From NCBI GenBank assembly GCA_022457065.1, contig JAJGBQ010000002.1:1550001-1614000 (forward strand): a DNA stretch of 64,000 nt, given 5' to 3'. Positions 10,030 to 20,919 of the stretch are shown here, one piece after another (within the stretch, counting starts at the first letter, position 1; every line of letters begins with the position of its first letter). Source of the DNA: Curvularia sp. ZM96 (lineage: Eukaryota > Ascomycota > Dothideomycetes > Pleosporales > Pleosporaceae). Both the position numbers and the translations under genes were made by a program. The notes under the pieces are model-generated. The model was given only the letters and a program-made list of their open reading frames with translations. It searched no databases and had not been told where the DNA came from.

Positions 10030-10584
10030 GGTGATGTTTTTCTCACAGCTGTACTGAAGGACAGCACCGCACTAATTGCAATTAACAGTACTAGTATTTA
10101 TACTTTGCTAGCACCTAGGTGTGTGAAATACGAGAGAATGACCCGAAGGGCGTGCTAAAAGAAACGAGCTGAGGCTGCAAGTACCTGCCCCACTTTGGTA
10201 ACCTATCCGCCGCTGCGTGAAGCTATGCCTCCTTCGAACAGACTATTGCATGTGTCTGTTATCATTTCCTATTCGCTCGACAATGATCGAAGCCTCTGGC
10301 TTCGCCAGCATACATATACCGAATGATTGGGCTTATGGCCATGACGTGCGGCAGCGCTGCCATAAGTAGTGGGTCTCACTCACGTGCTTTCGCTCTACAA
10401 ACGCGGACGCACGCGGGCGCGCCTACACGATATACCGCAACACGTCATGGGTTGTTTGCATGTTTGCTCGAAAATTTATCACTCCCGACGTATTGAATGT
10501 CGAACTGGAATCGCCTGATCGTGCCACTTTCCAGGTGAGAGACTCGATTTCTTTCTCCTCCCGACTTCTCCCAACACCGCCTTG
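10030..10584. promoter_or_regulatory. Divergent intergenic region, 2H phosphoesterase / DNMT5
   Basis: The 555-base region separates two divergent start codons and so should carry both promoters. It contains an ATG at 10460 that opens a 41-codon frame ending just before the methyltransferase start. This frame may be an upstream ORF, or a first exon with a donor at 10535 (CAG/GTGAGA). Confidence 0.5.
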
Positions 10585-13500
10585 ATGCCAACCACACGCA
10601 AGCGCAAGCGCTCGATAGAGGAGTGTCCTATTGCCGGTTGGGATGGAGATACTATTGAAGTCATTCCCCGGCGCCAGATCACCAATACCCTATCGACTGA
10701 ACTGGTTCCATCAACTGGAACACGGGCACACATCAGTGAAGGTAGTACAATACGTACACGCCTACGTTCTAACAGTATGCTGATCATCAAATCCGCATGG
10801 CTATCCTTCATGGAGCAGCAGCTGACAATGGGTCTAGACAACGGATCTTCCTCACAAGATAAGACACCAGTGACCAGTCCACCGGTGAAAGCAGACATCG
10901 ACCGATCAATACCTCGTAACTGCTGTTATCATTGCCTCACTCGCGGGGGTAATGCCGCTTACGAATGCTTCGCAGAAGAAGGTGAAGAACGTTGTACTCG
11001 TTGTATCAGAGACAAAAGGTCCCGATGCAGGTTACCCACCAGCGACGAGGCAGCAGTCATAGCTGCACGGTGTCCACGCTGTACGCACAGAGGCTTCAAG
11101 CAATGTGATGGCGGTGACCCTTGCGATACGTGCGTACGTAACAGAACACCGCATCTCTGCCGCGAGCAACCTACAAGCAAATTGAAACTCGAGCAGCCTT
11201 CAAAAACGGACTGTAATCAGCCCTCCAATAGCGCCCTGCCAGCGAGATCTAGCAGAATTCGATCAGCCAACCAGGGCGATGATCACAAGAACGGAGCGAG
11301 TGAGCAGGCAATCGCGAAGGAATCTGCATCCGTTGCTCAAGGCAGATACAGAAGAGGGGAGGGTATGACACTTCGCAGCAGTGCGAGTAAAAATGGATCC
11401 TCAAGAAATGTTGCTGAGTCTCTTCTGCCGCTTCGTCAACGTAGAACGACCAATAACTCCGGCCCGAGGTCTCCTAAATGCACGCGTATCTTGAAGGATA
11501 CACCCTCACCTAATCGCAGTTGTCTTGCTGAGGAAGTGGCTGATGAAATCCCACACCATATTCCCAAATCAAATCTCCAATCCGAGAAGCGCGTTCTGCG
11601 ACGTCGCGCCCAAGTTTCGTATACTGAACAACTCGAGCTGGAGCTAATAAACGACGATTCTGAAGCCTACGATGAGCCCGAAATGATCGAGGAAAGTAGG
11701 GTTCAAGCCGAACTCACTTCAGCGGACGAGGCCTCATCTATGAGCGACAATGACCCAACAAAACCAGTGTTGTCTGAGAAGTCATTGGGGCTTCGAGGCG
11801 GCAGAGCTAGCATAGGCCTCGAGAAGCCGAACCATGCGAAAGTGCCGACACGTTCCAACAAGGGTATAGACTTGAGCCTTCCGCCAATCTCAAGTGTAGA
11901 GGAGTGTATGTCCCATATGGCTACCAAAGCTGTGGAGCCGGGTCTGCTCGAATCCTTGAAACATCTCAAAGGGCGAACACTCAGGATAGCTACTATGTGC
12001 TCGGGGACAGAATCACCCTTGCTGGCTTTGGGTGAGATATCGAGAGGTCAGTATCTCACCTTCCTGATTGTTGCTCCAACTAACGTATATATCCCCCAGC
12101 TCTTGAAAATCAAGGCCATCAACCAATCCGATTTCAGCAAGAGTTCTCTGCCGAAATCGAAATCTTTAAGCAAGCATTCATCGAGCGCAACTTCCGTCCC
12201 AAAGTCCTATTTCGGGATGTAAGAGACTTCCTCCACGACTCTGCAACCACTGCCACAACGGCATATGGCGCAGAAGTAGACATACCTACTCATTTGGATA
12301 TCCTTATAGCCGGATTCGTCTGCAGAGACCTATCGAGAATGAACAACAACGGAAAAACTCTCGAAGACGGCGGAGAGTCGGGTGACACATGGATGGCTAT
12401 ATACACATATGCCAAACGTTTCCGTCCAAGCATAGTGCTGCTTGAGAACGTGAAATCTGAAAAAGCCACGTGGGAGGACGTAGTTTCAAGATGGAACAAC
12501 ATCGGTTATGAAGCTTCCTGGGTGTTTTGCGACACCAAGAGATACTACCTCCCTCAGACGAGAGAGCGCATGTACATGGTGGCTATAGAGCGCAGCCACT
12601 TTGGCAAGGGAGCCACTGGTGCAGTTAATCGCTGGAAGGCTACGATGCATTTACTGGAGAGACAATGCAGTAGTCCGTACGAAGCGTTCCTGCCAAAGTT
12701 ATCGGCAGAGCTGCGTGGTTACAGTACGCTCAAATCTGAGCCAGACTGGGCGTTGTGTAAACTGAGAAACGATCACATACGTTCAGAGAAGAGGCTTGGC
12801 ATTTTGAAGCCTGTAAGCCGACGGAACGATAACGGTACTGTCATGTAAGTTGATGTCTGGCTTTTAATTTGAAAGCGTCAGCTAACTTCGACTAGGCCAC
12901 CAGATTTCGCGGACCGGAAGTTCTACAATTCCCAATCATCGCGTGTTCATGATGCCATCGATATTGCACATCTTCAAAGTGCCCAAAAAGGATATGACTC
13001 ATTGTACAAGATGGCGCTCTGGGATGTGTCTCAAAATGTCGATCGATTTAGAGGAGACCTGGGTCTCACCACTTGCATAACCCCTGGTGGACAAGTCTTC
13101 TCAAGCAATCGGCAATGCGCATTGAACGGGAGCGAACTTCTTTTACTCCAAGGAATGCCTCTTGGCAAGCTCATACTCGGCAATGAAACTCAAAAAGACC
13201 TGCAGAATCTGGCTGGAAATGCCATGTCAACTACCGTCATTGGAGCGTCTATAATGTCAGCTCTGATCTGTGGTTCCAAAGCCTTTCTGCCAAGACCTTT
13301 AGATGTTCATCATTATGCAATAGAGGGCTTTACTCCACAAATTCCTGTTGTCGTTCAGCCCGATTATATGCAGCAAACGCTACTGCAGCCACAGAAATAC
13401 CGCGAACTAGACCTGGATACACTACAGCAAGATGCAAACTTGAGTGAGCGAATGTGCAGTTGCGAAGGGAAACACTTCACGACCAAGGCTACGATCCGAA

Positions 13501-16500
13501 TATGCTCAGCGTGTGGGCATACTGCTTGCACATTATGCGCCGGTAACCCTAAGCATATCTACGAAGAGACGATGCTAAGTAGCTATCGGAAACAGTCACC
13601 GCATGAGTTCATCAACAGTTGGCGATCCAAGTTACCCCCGCGTCTTGAGCTTGAATTTTACCCGGGTATCCGTGATATGCCAGAATCACATTCGATTTTG
13701 AGCTCATACCTGGATCTGACGTCCAAGGTTCAAGATAATTCGCGTTATTTCTACATTAGTGGTTTCTTCCGAGAGCATCAACATTGGAAAGTCGTGTACA
13801 ATGCTTCTCATGCATGGCTAGAACTGAAAGTTAGCCAAAAGATTGAATGGCTAGTCTTTCTCAAATGCCCGTCTGAGCTCACTGGAGACAGCGTCTTGAG
13901 AAACTTCCTTAAGTCTCCGATAATGCATGGGACTGTTAGCGGGTCGTTGTTCGACGTTGAATGGAGAGTGCGCTTGCCGAACTCGAAAACCTATCAGCTA
14001 CGTGTACGCGGTTTAGGTGACCGAGCGAGTTCATGGAGAAATAAATTGGGTCTGCAAGACTACAAGGAAGAGACGGTACCAAGCATTCTCGAAGTCCACT
14101 GTAACAACCAGGATCTTACGGCAGTCTCAGGACGATATGAATATCTTCCACATTGTGGGACGGCATCCAATAGCTTGTACAAGAAGCTGGCCAAAGACGG
14201 GCAGCTATTCTTGTTCCTCGACTCAGACCCTGTAGGGAATCCAGACCGCGACAGTTTCGTATTCAGCAGAGATCCAAGCAGGAAAAGTTTTGGAGAGAGT
14301 CGGATTATCACAGCTTGTATCGATCCGTCGTGGCGGCCATGGCACATCAAGCATGAGCGCGTCCACATCGTAAATGCGACTAGCTCCGAAATTTGGGCTC
14401 CCATTACGGTTGGGTTAAGATCCTCATGTGTTCCTTTAGATGTGCGGTTTCTCGATGAGCGATCCTTAAGCAAGAGCTGCATTCCCAAGTGCTCAGAGGC
14501 TCTCACATTCCTGGATGTTCTTGTGCACTCCACAATAGCCGTTCAGACATATTCTGATTACTCTTGGGCTCTAGAGCTTCCCAGATCGTTGCCGTCATAC
14601 ACATCTTGGAACTCAACAGATCTAGAATGCTTCAGCGAATGCCCGTGCGCACCGCCCTATCCAAAGTTGACTTGGAGCGTCGATGAGAAGGGCGTGGCAA
14701 CGGCGCATCAGGACCGTAAAGCTGCAGCTGTTTTCGAGCGTGCTACGAAGACAAGTCGTCCAATATTCCAGTTGGAGGCTTCCAATGAGGGGTCAAATAC
14801 GCGCATCTGTGTTGCTCTCAACGTAAGGTCTCTGATTCACCGCGCTCGAAGAAGGCTTTCTGGCCTAGGCCTAGAAGAAACAATGAATGTTGCTTGGAGG
14901 CTGGTCACGAACCATGTCGATCTACCATCTGCCCAGCCCTTTAAAAAGTTCACATTGCAGAATAATGCAAGCGACCCTGAATACAGCATTCCCGTCAAAC
15001 CAACATACTTGCGCGGCACCCAGCTGAAAACCCTGCAATGGATGATTACCCAGGAATTGGGTAAAAGAATAACCATCGCAGAGACAGAAGAAGCGATCCA
15101 TTCAGGCCTAGGTTGGAGACTTGAGGCTCGAGCACAACTAGAACAGTATGTTCACGGGGGTGTGCTGGCTGATCAATCGTCCTTCGGCAAAACAGTCACC
15201 ACTATTGCGCTCATTCAAAACGAGTTCGAGACCAGCACCCCCGAAGCTCTTCTTCAAAAGAACCAACTTTTGGAAACAAGGCGTCCTGGTTTAATACATT
15301 CGGCCGCAACGCTGATCGTGTGCCCGCCACACATTACGCGCCAGTGGCAATCTGAGATCGAAAAGTTCTTATCAACAAAGCAATTCGAGGCATACAACGT
15401 TCTAGTCATAGAGGAGTTCTCACAGCTTCAAGCTTTAAGCGTTGAGGAGATATTGGCGAGTAGAGTCACTGTCGTGTCGTGGGCACTGTTTACACAACTA
15501 GGTTATGTTTGTGAGTTGGCGCACATCGCCGCTTTACCAGAGCCTGCGATGAACAGCCGCCAAGACGTAGATGCTTGGATGTCACGAGCGATTCGTGAGC
15601 TACCAAGCCAAATCAGCATATATGAGAAGCATGGTTATCAAGAATTTGAGAAGCGCACGAGGGGACTCGCAGAAGAGCGCCTTCGGCACCCAGAATTCAC
15701 GGCTTCATTGCCCTTAAAGATTCAGCACGGTAACGCTTATCAATCGTTCAGCTCTATGCAATTGGCTGCAAATACTGCAAAAGGATCGAAAGAAGACAAA
15801 CCGCCATCAGTGGCTCAAAAAAGGAAGACTAATAGTACCAGTTCATGCTTGGTGCCATTGCTGCATATGTTCCAGTTCAACAGAATTATAATTGACGAAT
15901 ATCACTATCTGGACATGAACAACACGAGAAAAATGGATAGTCATATGATTGCCGCCGCAATCAAGCTTGTTTCGACACACAAACGCTGGGTCCTTTCTGG
16001 AACACCAGCAATAACAAACTTTTCTGAAGTCAACCAAATCGCATCCTTCCTTGGTATCACCCTAGGCAGATATCACCCCGGCGACAGTATCACTGGTGTA
16101 GATCAGACTGATTTCGAGAGCTTCATCCACCAAACAGAGGTTGTCTCTAGACAGTGGCATGAGGGACGGCATTCGCGAGCACAACATTTTCTCGATGACT
16201 TCGTCCGACAAAATCAAGCTGAAATCCAACATATCTCATGCGTTGAAACCCTCGTTCCAGTGCGTCTAGACGCTGCGCATCATGCCGTGTACATAGAACT
16301 TTCTCAGTACCTGTCGTCCCAACGGATGCAGATCAAGAAACTCCATAAGAAGTCAGATTCGGATCGAACGAAGCGACTAAACGAAAGCTTAGAAAATTCC
16401 TTGAGTGCTGAAGAAGCTCTTTTGAGATCGGCACTGCTTTTCAGAACTGAGGAAGCTGTATCAGGCCTTGACCACCTGATGAAGAAAAGATCTAGACAAC

Positions 16501-17840
16501 TTCATAGTACTGAGAAGGAGCTTTCAGAGCTTATATCTGGCTTTGAAGGCTTGGTACTACGTGAAAAGAAAGGGCCAAGGGCTGAACAAAGCATCACTGG
16601 TTTCTACGACCACTTCAAGAATGACATCATCAAGTACAACTGGTTGGGAGATGAAGAAGCCAGCAAATGCGTTCGGGATCTGCTTCCCAAAACAAAAGGA
16701 TTACCTACGTCGGGCTTTCCAGAAATCAAGGGATCGGATGAGCAGCGCCTACGCTTGAGTAAGCAGCGGTTATCTCAATTACGCGACGTTGCTCTCGAGT
16801 TTGCCCAAAGGAAAAGATCGCAGCGTTTCATTCAGTCTATCCAGAACTACATGCAGACTAGTGATTCTAAGCAAAAGAGTCGTTCAAAATGTAGCTCGCC
16901 TGATTGTCACGTTACCGTAGACCGAAGTCAGTTATATTCCGTACCTCATTGCGGTCATATTGCTTGCAACGACTGTTTGGGAGCGAGATTGAATGACGAG
17001 CATTGCGTCCATCCTGGCTGCACCTCTTACGTACATGATGGAAGCCTGATCCGCATGGCAGATCTAGGCTCAAACGCAGGCCAAACCGGTAGCCACAGCT
17101 TTGGCAAGAAACTTGATGCTATCATTGACATCGTGGAGAAGATGCCGAAGACTGATCAGGGCATTGTGTTTGCGCCAAACGAAGAAGTCATCAACATTAT
17201 TGAGGAAGTGTTCAAGCATCACAACATATCCTACATCTCCCCCAGTCACAGCAGGCGTGCCGCATTAGCCAAGCTAATAGAGGAATTCAAGAGCAACAAC
17301 TCCAAAACCAAGAAAAAGCTGCTCATACTGAATCTCGGGAGTGAGTCCGCTGCTGGCATGTAAGTCTTCCACGTTCATCTATACAAGAGCTGCTCTAACT
17401 TAACTGACTGCAGAAACCTTACCAATGCCAACCACATCATCTTCGTCTCGCCCTTACTCGCAAAAACGCAACACGACTATGATTCTGCAATGACACAAGC
17501 TATTGCACGGAGCCGCCGATATGGTCAGGAGAAGAGAGTCCATGTTTACCACGTCATTGCTCAGCGCACAATTGACGTGGATATCCTTGAGCACCACCAC
17601 AAGCGAAGCGATGCCATTTCCACCCTAAAGATGACAAACGAGATGCCTGCTGCGTCTGGCACCAAGGAACGAATAAAGTTTGTCTTAAACAGGCAGAAAG
17701 AGGCAATGCTGGTGCCGCGCTCCTGGTTGAAAGATCCTTCCAAGAGGGCGGTCCTGGATATCGATGAAACGACGGATACTTTTACGTCTCTGATCAGTTT
17801 ATCGGCGACGTTTGAGAAGGAGGAGAGTGATTCATGGTAA
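10585..17840 (+). CDS. DNMT5: DNMT5-type cytosine-5 DNA methyltransferase fused to RING and SNF2-family ATPase
   Basis: Four exons (10585-12046, 12100-12844, 12896-17359, 17414-17840) give 2365 residues in one frame. Parts in order: a basic N-terminus (RKRKR); two six-cysteine clusters (residues 113-148 and 163-192); C5-methyltransferase motif I (CSGTESP, Cys 472), motif IV with catalytic Cys at about 562 (AGFVCRDLS), motif VI ENV (about 603), motif VIII QTRER (about 640) and motif X GNA (about 843); a cysteine-rich segment (CSCEGKH...CSACGHTAC); SNF2 Walker A (SSFGKT, about 1500), DEYH box (about 1736) and SGTPA; a RING finger (from about 2068); helicase motif VI (QAIARSRRYGQ, about 2252). 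This is the DNMT5 architecture, known from Cryptococcus as an ATP-dependent maintenance methyltransferase. All catalytic motifs look intact. I see no chromodomain. Confidence 0.93.
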
Positions 17841-18426
17841 AATTACAAACACATGCATCTGGCTAGCGATGAGAGAGGGTTGTTTTGACATGGAGGGCGA
17901 CAGCGTCCACAGTGATATGTCGGGGAATTGAGGATGGCTGTCCACTTATGTAGAATCTGTTTTTTTCTTGACGTTGTAGAACAACATCTGTTCTTATAGG
18001 AAGTCGTCTGGCATATCTTAGCATGATACCCACTAATTTCATCACGGTTGTCCTCATCCTGATAGAATCCTCCTCCTAGTGCTCCTCCGCTAGTGATCTC
18101 GTTATATTGGCGTGTCTATTCTCCTGGATCTCCCATGTGAGTGGTTTATAATCAAACGTTAGGCACGCATCGAAGTAGGTGTGTGGATGTTAGGCCAGGA
18201 GGTGCAGACACGCATAGTGAGATTCAAAGACCAGTACAACTGTCAAAAAAGTTCTTTTCAAATTGTGCACAGATGCGTTGCACACCAAGTTTATCTTTAA
18301 TGAACTTTGGTCTTTCGCAGATGATGTGAATAGAAGAAGCAAGAAAAAAGCAATTTCCGTCTGTTTCGCCAAACGCCTCGCCGAATGCAGCACCCGTGTG
18401 GATTGTTCGCGCCTTCGTGACCACTT
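17841..18426. other. Convergent intergenic region
   Basis: These are the 3' flanks of the DNMT5-type gene and of RPB5. Only short overlapping frames without features are seen. Confidence 0.5.
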
Positions 18427-19228
18427 CTATATGACCCATCGGTAACTAGCATACCGACCTGCCGTCTCAGACTTTCGGATGATCTTGACAACAGCACCTC
18501 TCCTCAAACCCAGGTACTTCGCAACCGGGTCGGTGGACTGAATCCTAGGCAGTTGTGTTTGCTTCAACCGATATCGCTGCAGCAGCTGTTGTTTTTCCTC
18601 GTCACTCAGCAGCACGTGCTTGGGCACGAGCTCGTGCTTTGTAATGTTGACCAAGAGATCTTGCTCGACAAAGACCTCCACGCCGCCCTTGGGACCGTCG
18701 GTGATGCTCGTGGCGCCGCGGAGAAGTCGAATGGCCATACCCGTCATGGGCTTGACGGTGACCATGATTCCAGAGTGGAAAGAGCCATTGACAAGATGTG
18801 CCATGTACTCGCGGAGTTGCTTCATGCCAACGTTCTCATCGGCGTTGAATTCAACCCAGATGGTGCCGATGTTCGGGATCGGGTTGGGGTTCTTCTTGGT
18901 CGGGGCGTCGGTGTACTTTACAAGCATTTCTTCAGATGGCTGGCAGGAAAAGTTGAGGCGCGAACGGCTGAGAGTGGTCAGTACTGCCTAGAGTTGAGGA
19001 TGCTGTAGTGCATACTCGGGCTCCCCATCCTCGCGCGCATATCGCCGTGAGAATTCCTCAAGCGACATGGTCATGTCATCTTCAACCACCATGTAGCCCT
19101 TTAGTCGAGTCAGCGCGCAGTTAGGCATTGCTTATGGCGCAACCTACCCGGTCGTTCATCATCTCCTTGGTAGTGCGCCAGACCCTCCAGAGGCGGATCA
19201 AACTCGCGCTGTACTTTTCGCCGTCCAT
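18427..19228 (-). CDS. RPB5: RNA polymerase I/II/III common subunit RPB5 (ABC27)
   Basis: Three exons (19228-19148, 19098-19016, 18967-18427) give 234 residues, slightly longer than yeast RPB5 (215). The N-terminal jaw domain begins LIRLWRVWRTTKEMMNDRGYMV. The C-terminal assembly domain, shared with archaeal RpoH, is nearly invariant here: HELVPKHVLLSDEEK, RYRLKQTQLPRIQSTDPVA, LGLRRGAVVKIIRKSE and TAGRYASYRWV. RPB5 sits in the lower jaw of all three nuclear RNA polymerases and contacts downstream DNA. The gene is divergent from PPM1 across 210 bases. Confidence 0.95.
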
Positions 19229-19438
19229 TTTTGCAGTCGCTGAGGCCGGTAGAGAGGTTCAGAGGTTCGATTAGGGATGTCGTGGGAAGGGTCGGCGCGA
19301 GAATTAGTGTAGTTGAGTCGCGTCAAAGAAATCTCCAGAAGTTCCAAAGGTTCAGTCTTGGCATGCAGGTGCGCTAGCAGTCCTAGCGCCGCCTTGGAGC
19401 AGACCCCACCAAGTGCGCGCATCTTGAGCATCTCGAGC
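19229..19438. promoter_or_regulatory. Compact bidirectional promoter RPB5 / PPM1
   Basis: Only 210 bases separate the two start codons, so both transcripts must start within or near this segment. No TATA box is evident. An in-frame non-ATG extension of PPM1 reaches back to 19313, but no ATG precedes 19439. Confidence 0.55.
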
Positions 19439-20533
19439 ATGGCCTCGTCAAACGAAATACCGAACCTCAAGACTCTTCTCGGACAACGCCGCGGTGGGTC
19501 GTCAAGAGGCAGAGGGCCTGGAAGAGGTGGTCTAGGGCGCTCTAGTGAAGAGAGGGCACACGTTTTGGACAATGCCGTCAAGAGCACCGATCAAGATGCA
19601 GCGGGGAGTCGGGTGAGCTGTGTAGAGCTGGGATATCTCCACGACCCGTATGCGAAACTGTTCGCAACACAGCCAGCTACGAGAAAGCTGCCTTTGTTGA
19701 ACAGAGGAACCTATGTGCGCACAACGGCCATCGACCTTCTTGTCGCCAGATTTCTCGATACCAACCCTTCTGCAGCGAAGCAGATCATCTCGCTCGGTGC
19801 TGGCACCGACACGCGCTTCTTTCGTCTCCTCGACCGTTACCCACAGATACAGCTCGTATATCACGAAATCGACTTCTCTGCAAACACATCGGCGAAGATA
19901 GCTGCCATACAACGGCAACCACTGCTTCACCGAAAGCTGCAGCACATGCCCTCAAACTCGGATTCGTACCACTCAGATAACTATAACATCCATGCTCTTG
20001 ACCTACGTTGCTTGGCCAATCCGTCGAATGAGACGCCTCTACCTCAGATACCGAATCTAGACGCCAGCATACCTACCCTCATCTTGTCGGAGATGTGTCT
20101 GGTCTACCTGCAACCTTCAACGGTTCAATCAGTAGTCTCTTCACTCTTGATGCATTATTTACAACCGGCAACTCCCGCTTCCCTTATACTTTACGAACCG
20201 ATTCTACCACGAGACGCTTTTGGCCAAACTATGATCTCAAATCTCCAGACCCGTAACATCTATCTTCACACATTAACAGCGTATCCCGAACTCGGCGACC
20301 AACGCGCACGTCTCCAGAGTTATGGATTCAAGACTGGAGCAAAGGCTGCCGACACACACATGATTTGGCGAAAATGGATTGAAGATGAGGAAAAGGAGCG
20401 CATTGCTGGTCTAGAGTTCCTTGACGAGTTGGAAGAGCTGGAAATGCTACTTCAGCATTATTGTATCGCATGGGGGTGGAGAGACGGTCAAGATGATGTC
20501 TTCTCTAAGGCTTGGAAAGACATAAAGGAATAA
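19439..20533 (+). CDS. PPM1: Leucine carboxyl methyltransferase 1 (PP2A methyltransferase PPM1/LCMT1)
   Basis: This is a single exon of 364 residues from the first ATG. It is a class I SAM-dependent methyltransferase with the LCMT signature: GYLHDPYAKLF, then RGTYVRTTAIDLLVARFL, the SAM loop LGAGTDTRFFRL (Gly120-Ala-Gly122), YHEIDFSANTSAKI, and the late motif LILSEMCLVYLQP. The enzyme methylates the C-terminal leucine of the PP2A catalytic subunit and so controls regulatory-subunit binding. An N-terminal Arg/Gly-rich segment (GQRRGGSSRGRGPGRGG) precedes the domain and probably is disordered. Length is near the family norm (about 330-400 in fungi). Confidence 0.93.
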   Translation: MASSNEIPNLKTLLGQRRGGSSRGRGPGRGGLGRSSEERAHVLDNAVKSTDQDAAGSRVSCVELGYLHDPYAKLFATQPATRKLPLLNRGTYVRTTAIDLLVARFLDTNPSAAKQIISLGAGTDTRFFRLLDRYPQIQLVYHEIDFSANTSAKIAAIQRQPLLHRKLQHMPSNSDSYHSDNYNIHALDLRCLANPSNETPLPQIPNLDASIPTLILSEMCLVYLQPSTVQSVVSSLLMHYLQPATPASLILYEPILPRDAFGQTMISNLQTRNIYLHTLTAYPELGDQRARLQSYGFKTGAKAADTHMIWRKWIEDEEKERIAGLEFLDELEELEMLLQHYCIAWGWRDGQDDVFSKAWKDIKE

Positions 20534-20919
20534 AGATCGTGATTGCCCTGAAACATATAGTCAGAGCAACTTATTTCGATAACAAAGCCTGAATGTAAAT
20601 CACTCTTTCTAATATAGATTAAGTTCGTGATGTACTGGTGGTGGAATAAAGACTGGCACGTGCCCGCGCGACAGTCGCACCTCACGCGCTAAGCCCCGTC
20701 TGGACGGCGGTACTTTGGGCCCTTGAGTCCGACATTGCGACAACAATAACCACCCACCACTCACCCATCCTCACCTTAAGTCGCCCTTGTAGCACAGGAA
20801 GTGTTTCCAAATATCTGTAATGGTCTAGGCGCGACCATCGATTCTGCTCTTCTACTTACCCTAGGTTTACCGACCTTAATTCTGGCACAACAAACAAACA
20901 GACCATATCCACTGCTACC
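20534..20919. promoter_or_regulatory. Intergenic with MAD1 promoter
   Basis: This holds the 3' flank of PPM1 and the upstream region of MAD1. C/A-rich, pyrimidine-rich text lies before the MAD1 start, whose context (CTACCATGG) fits a strong start. No other feature is seen. Confidence 0.4.
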
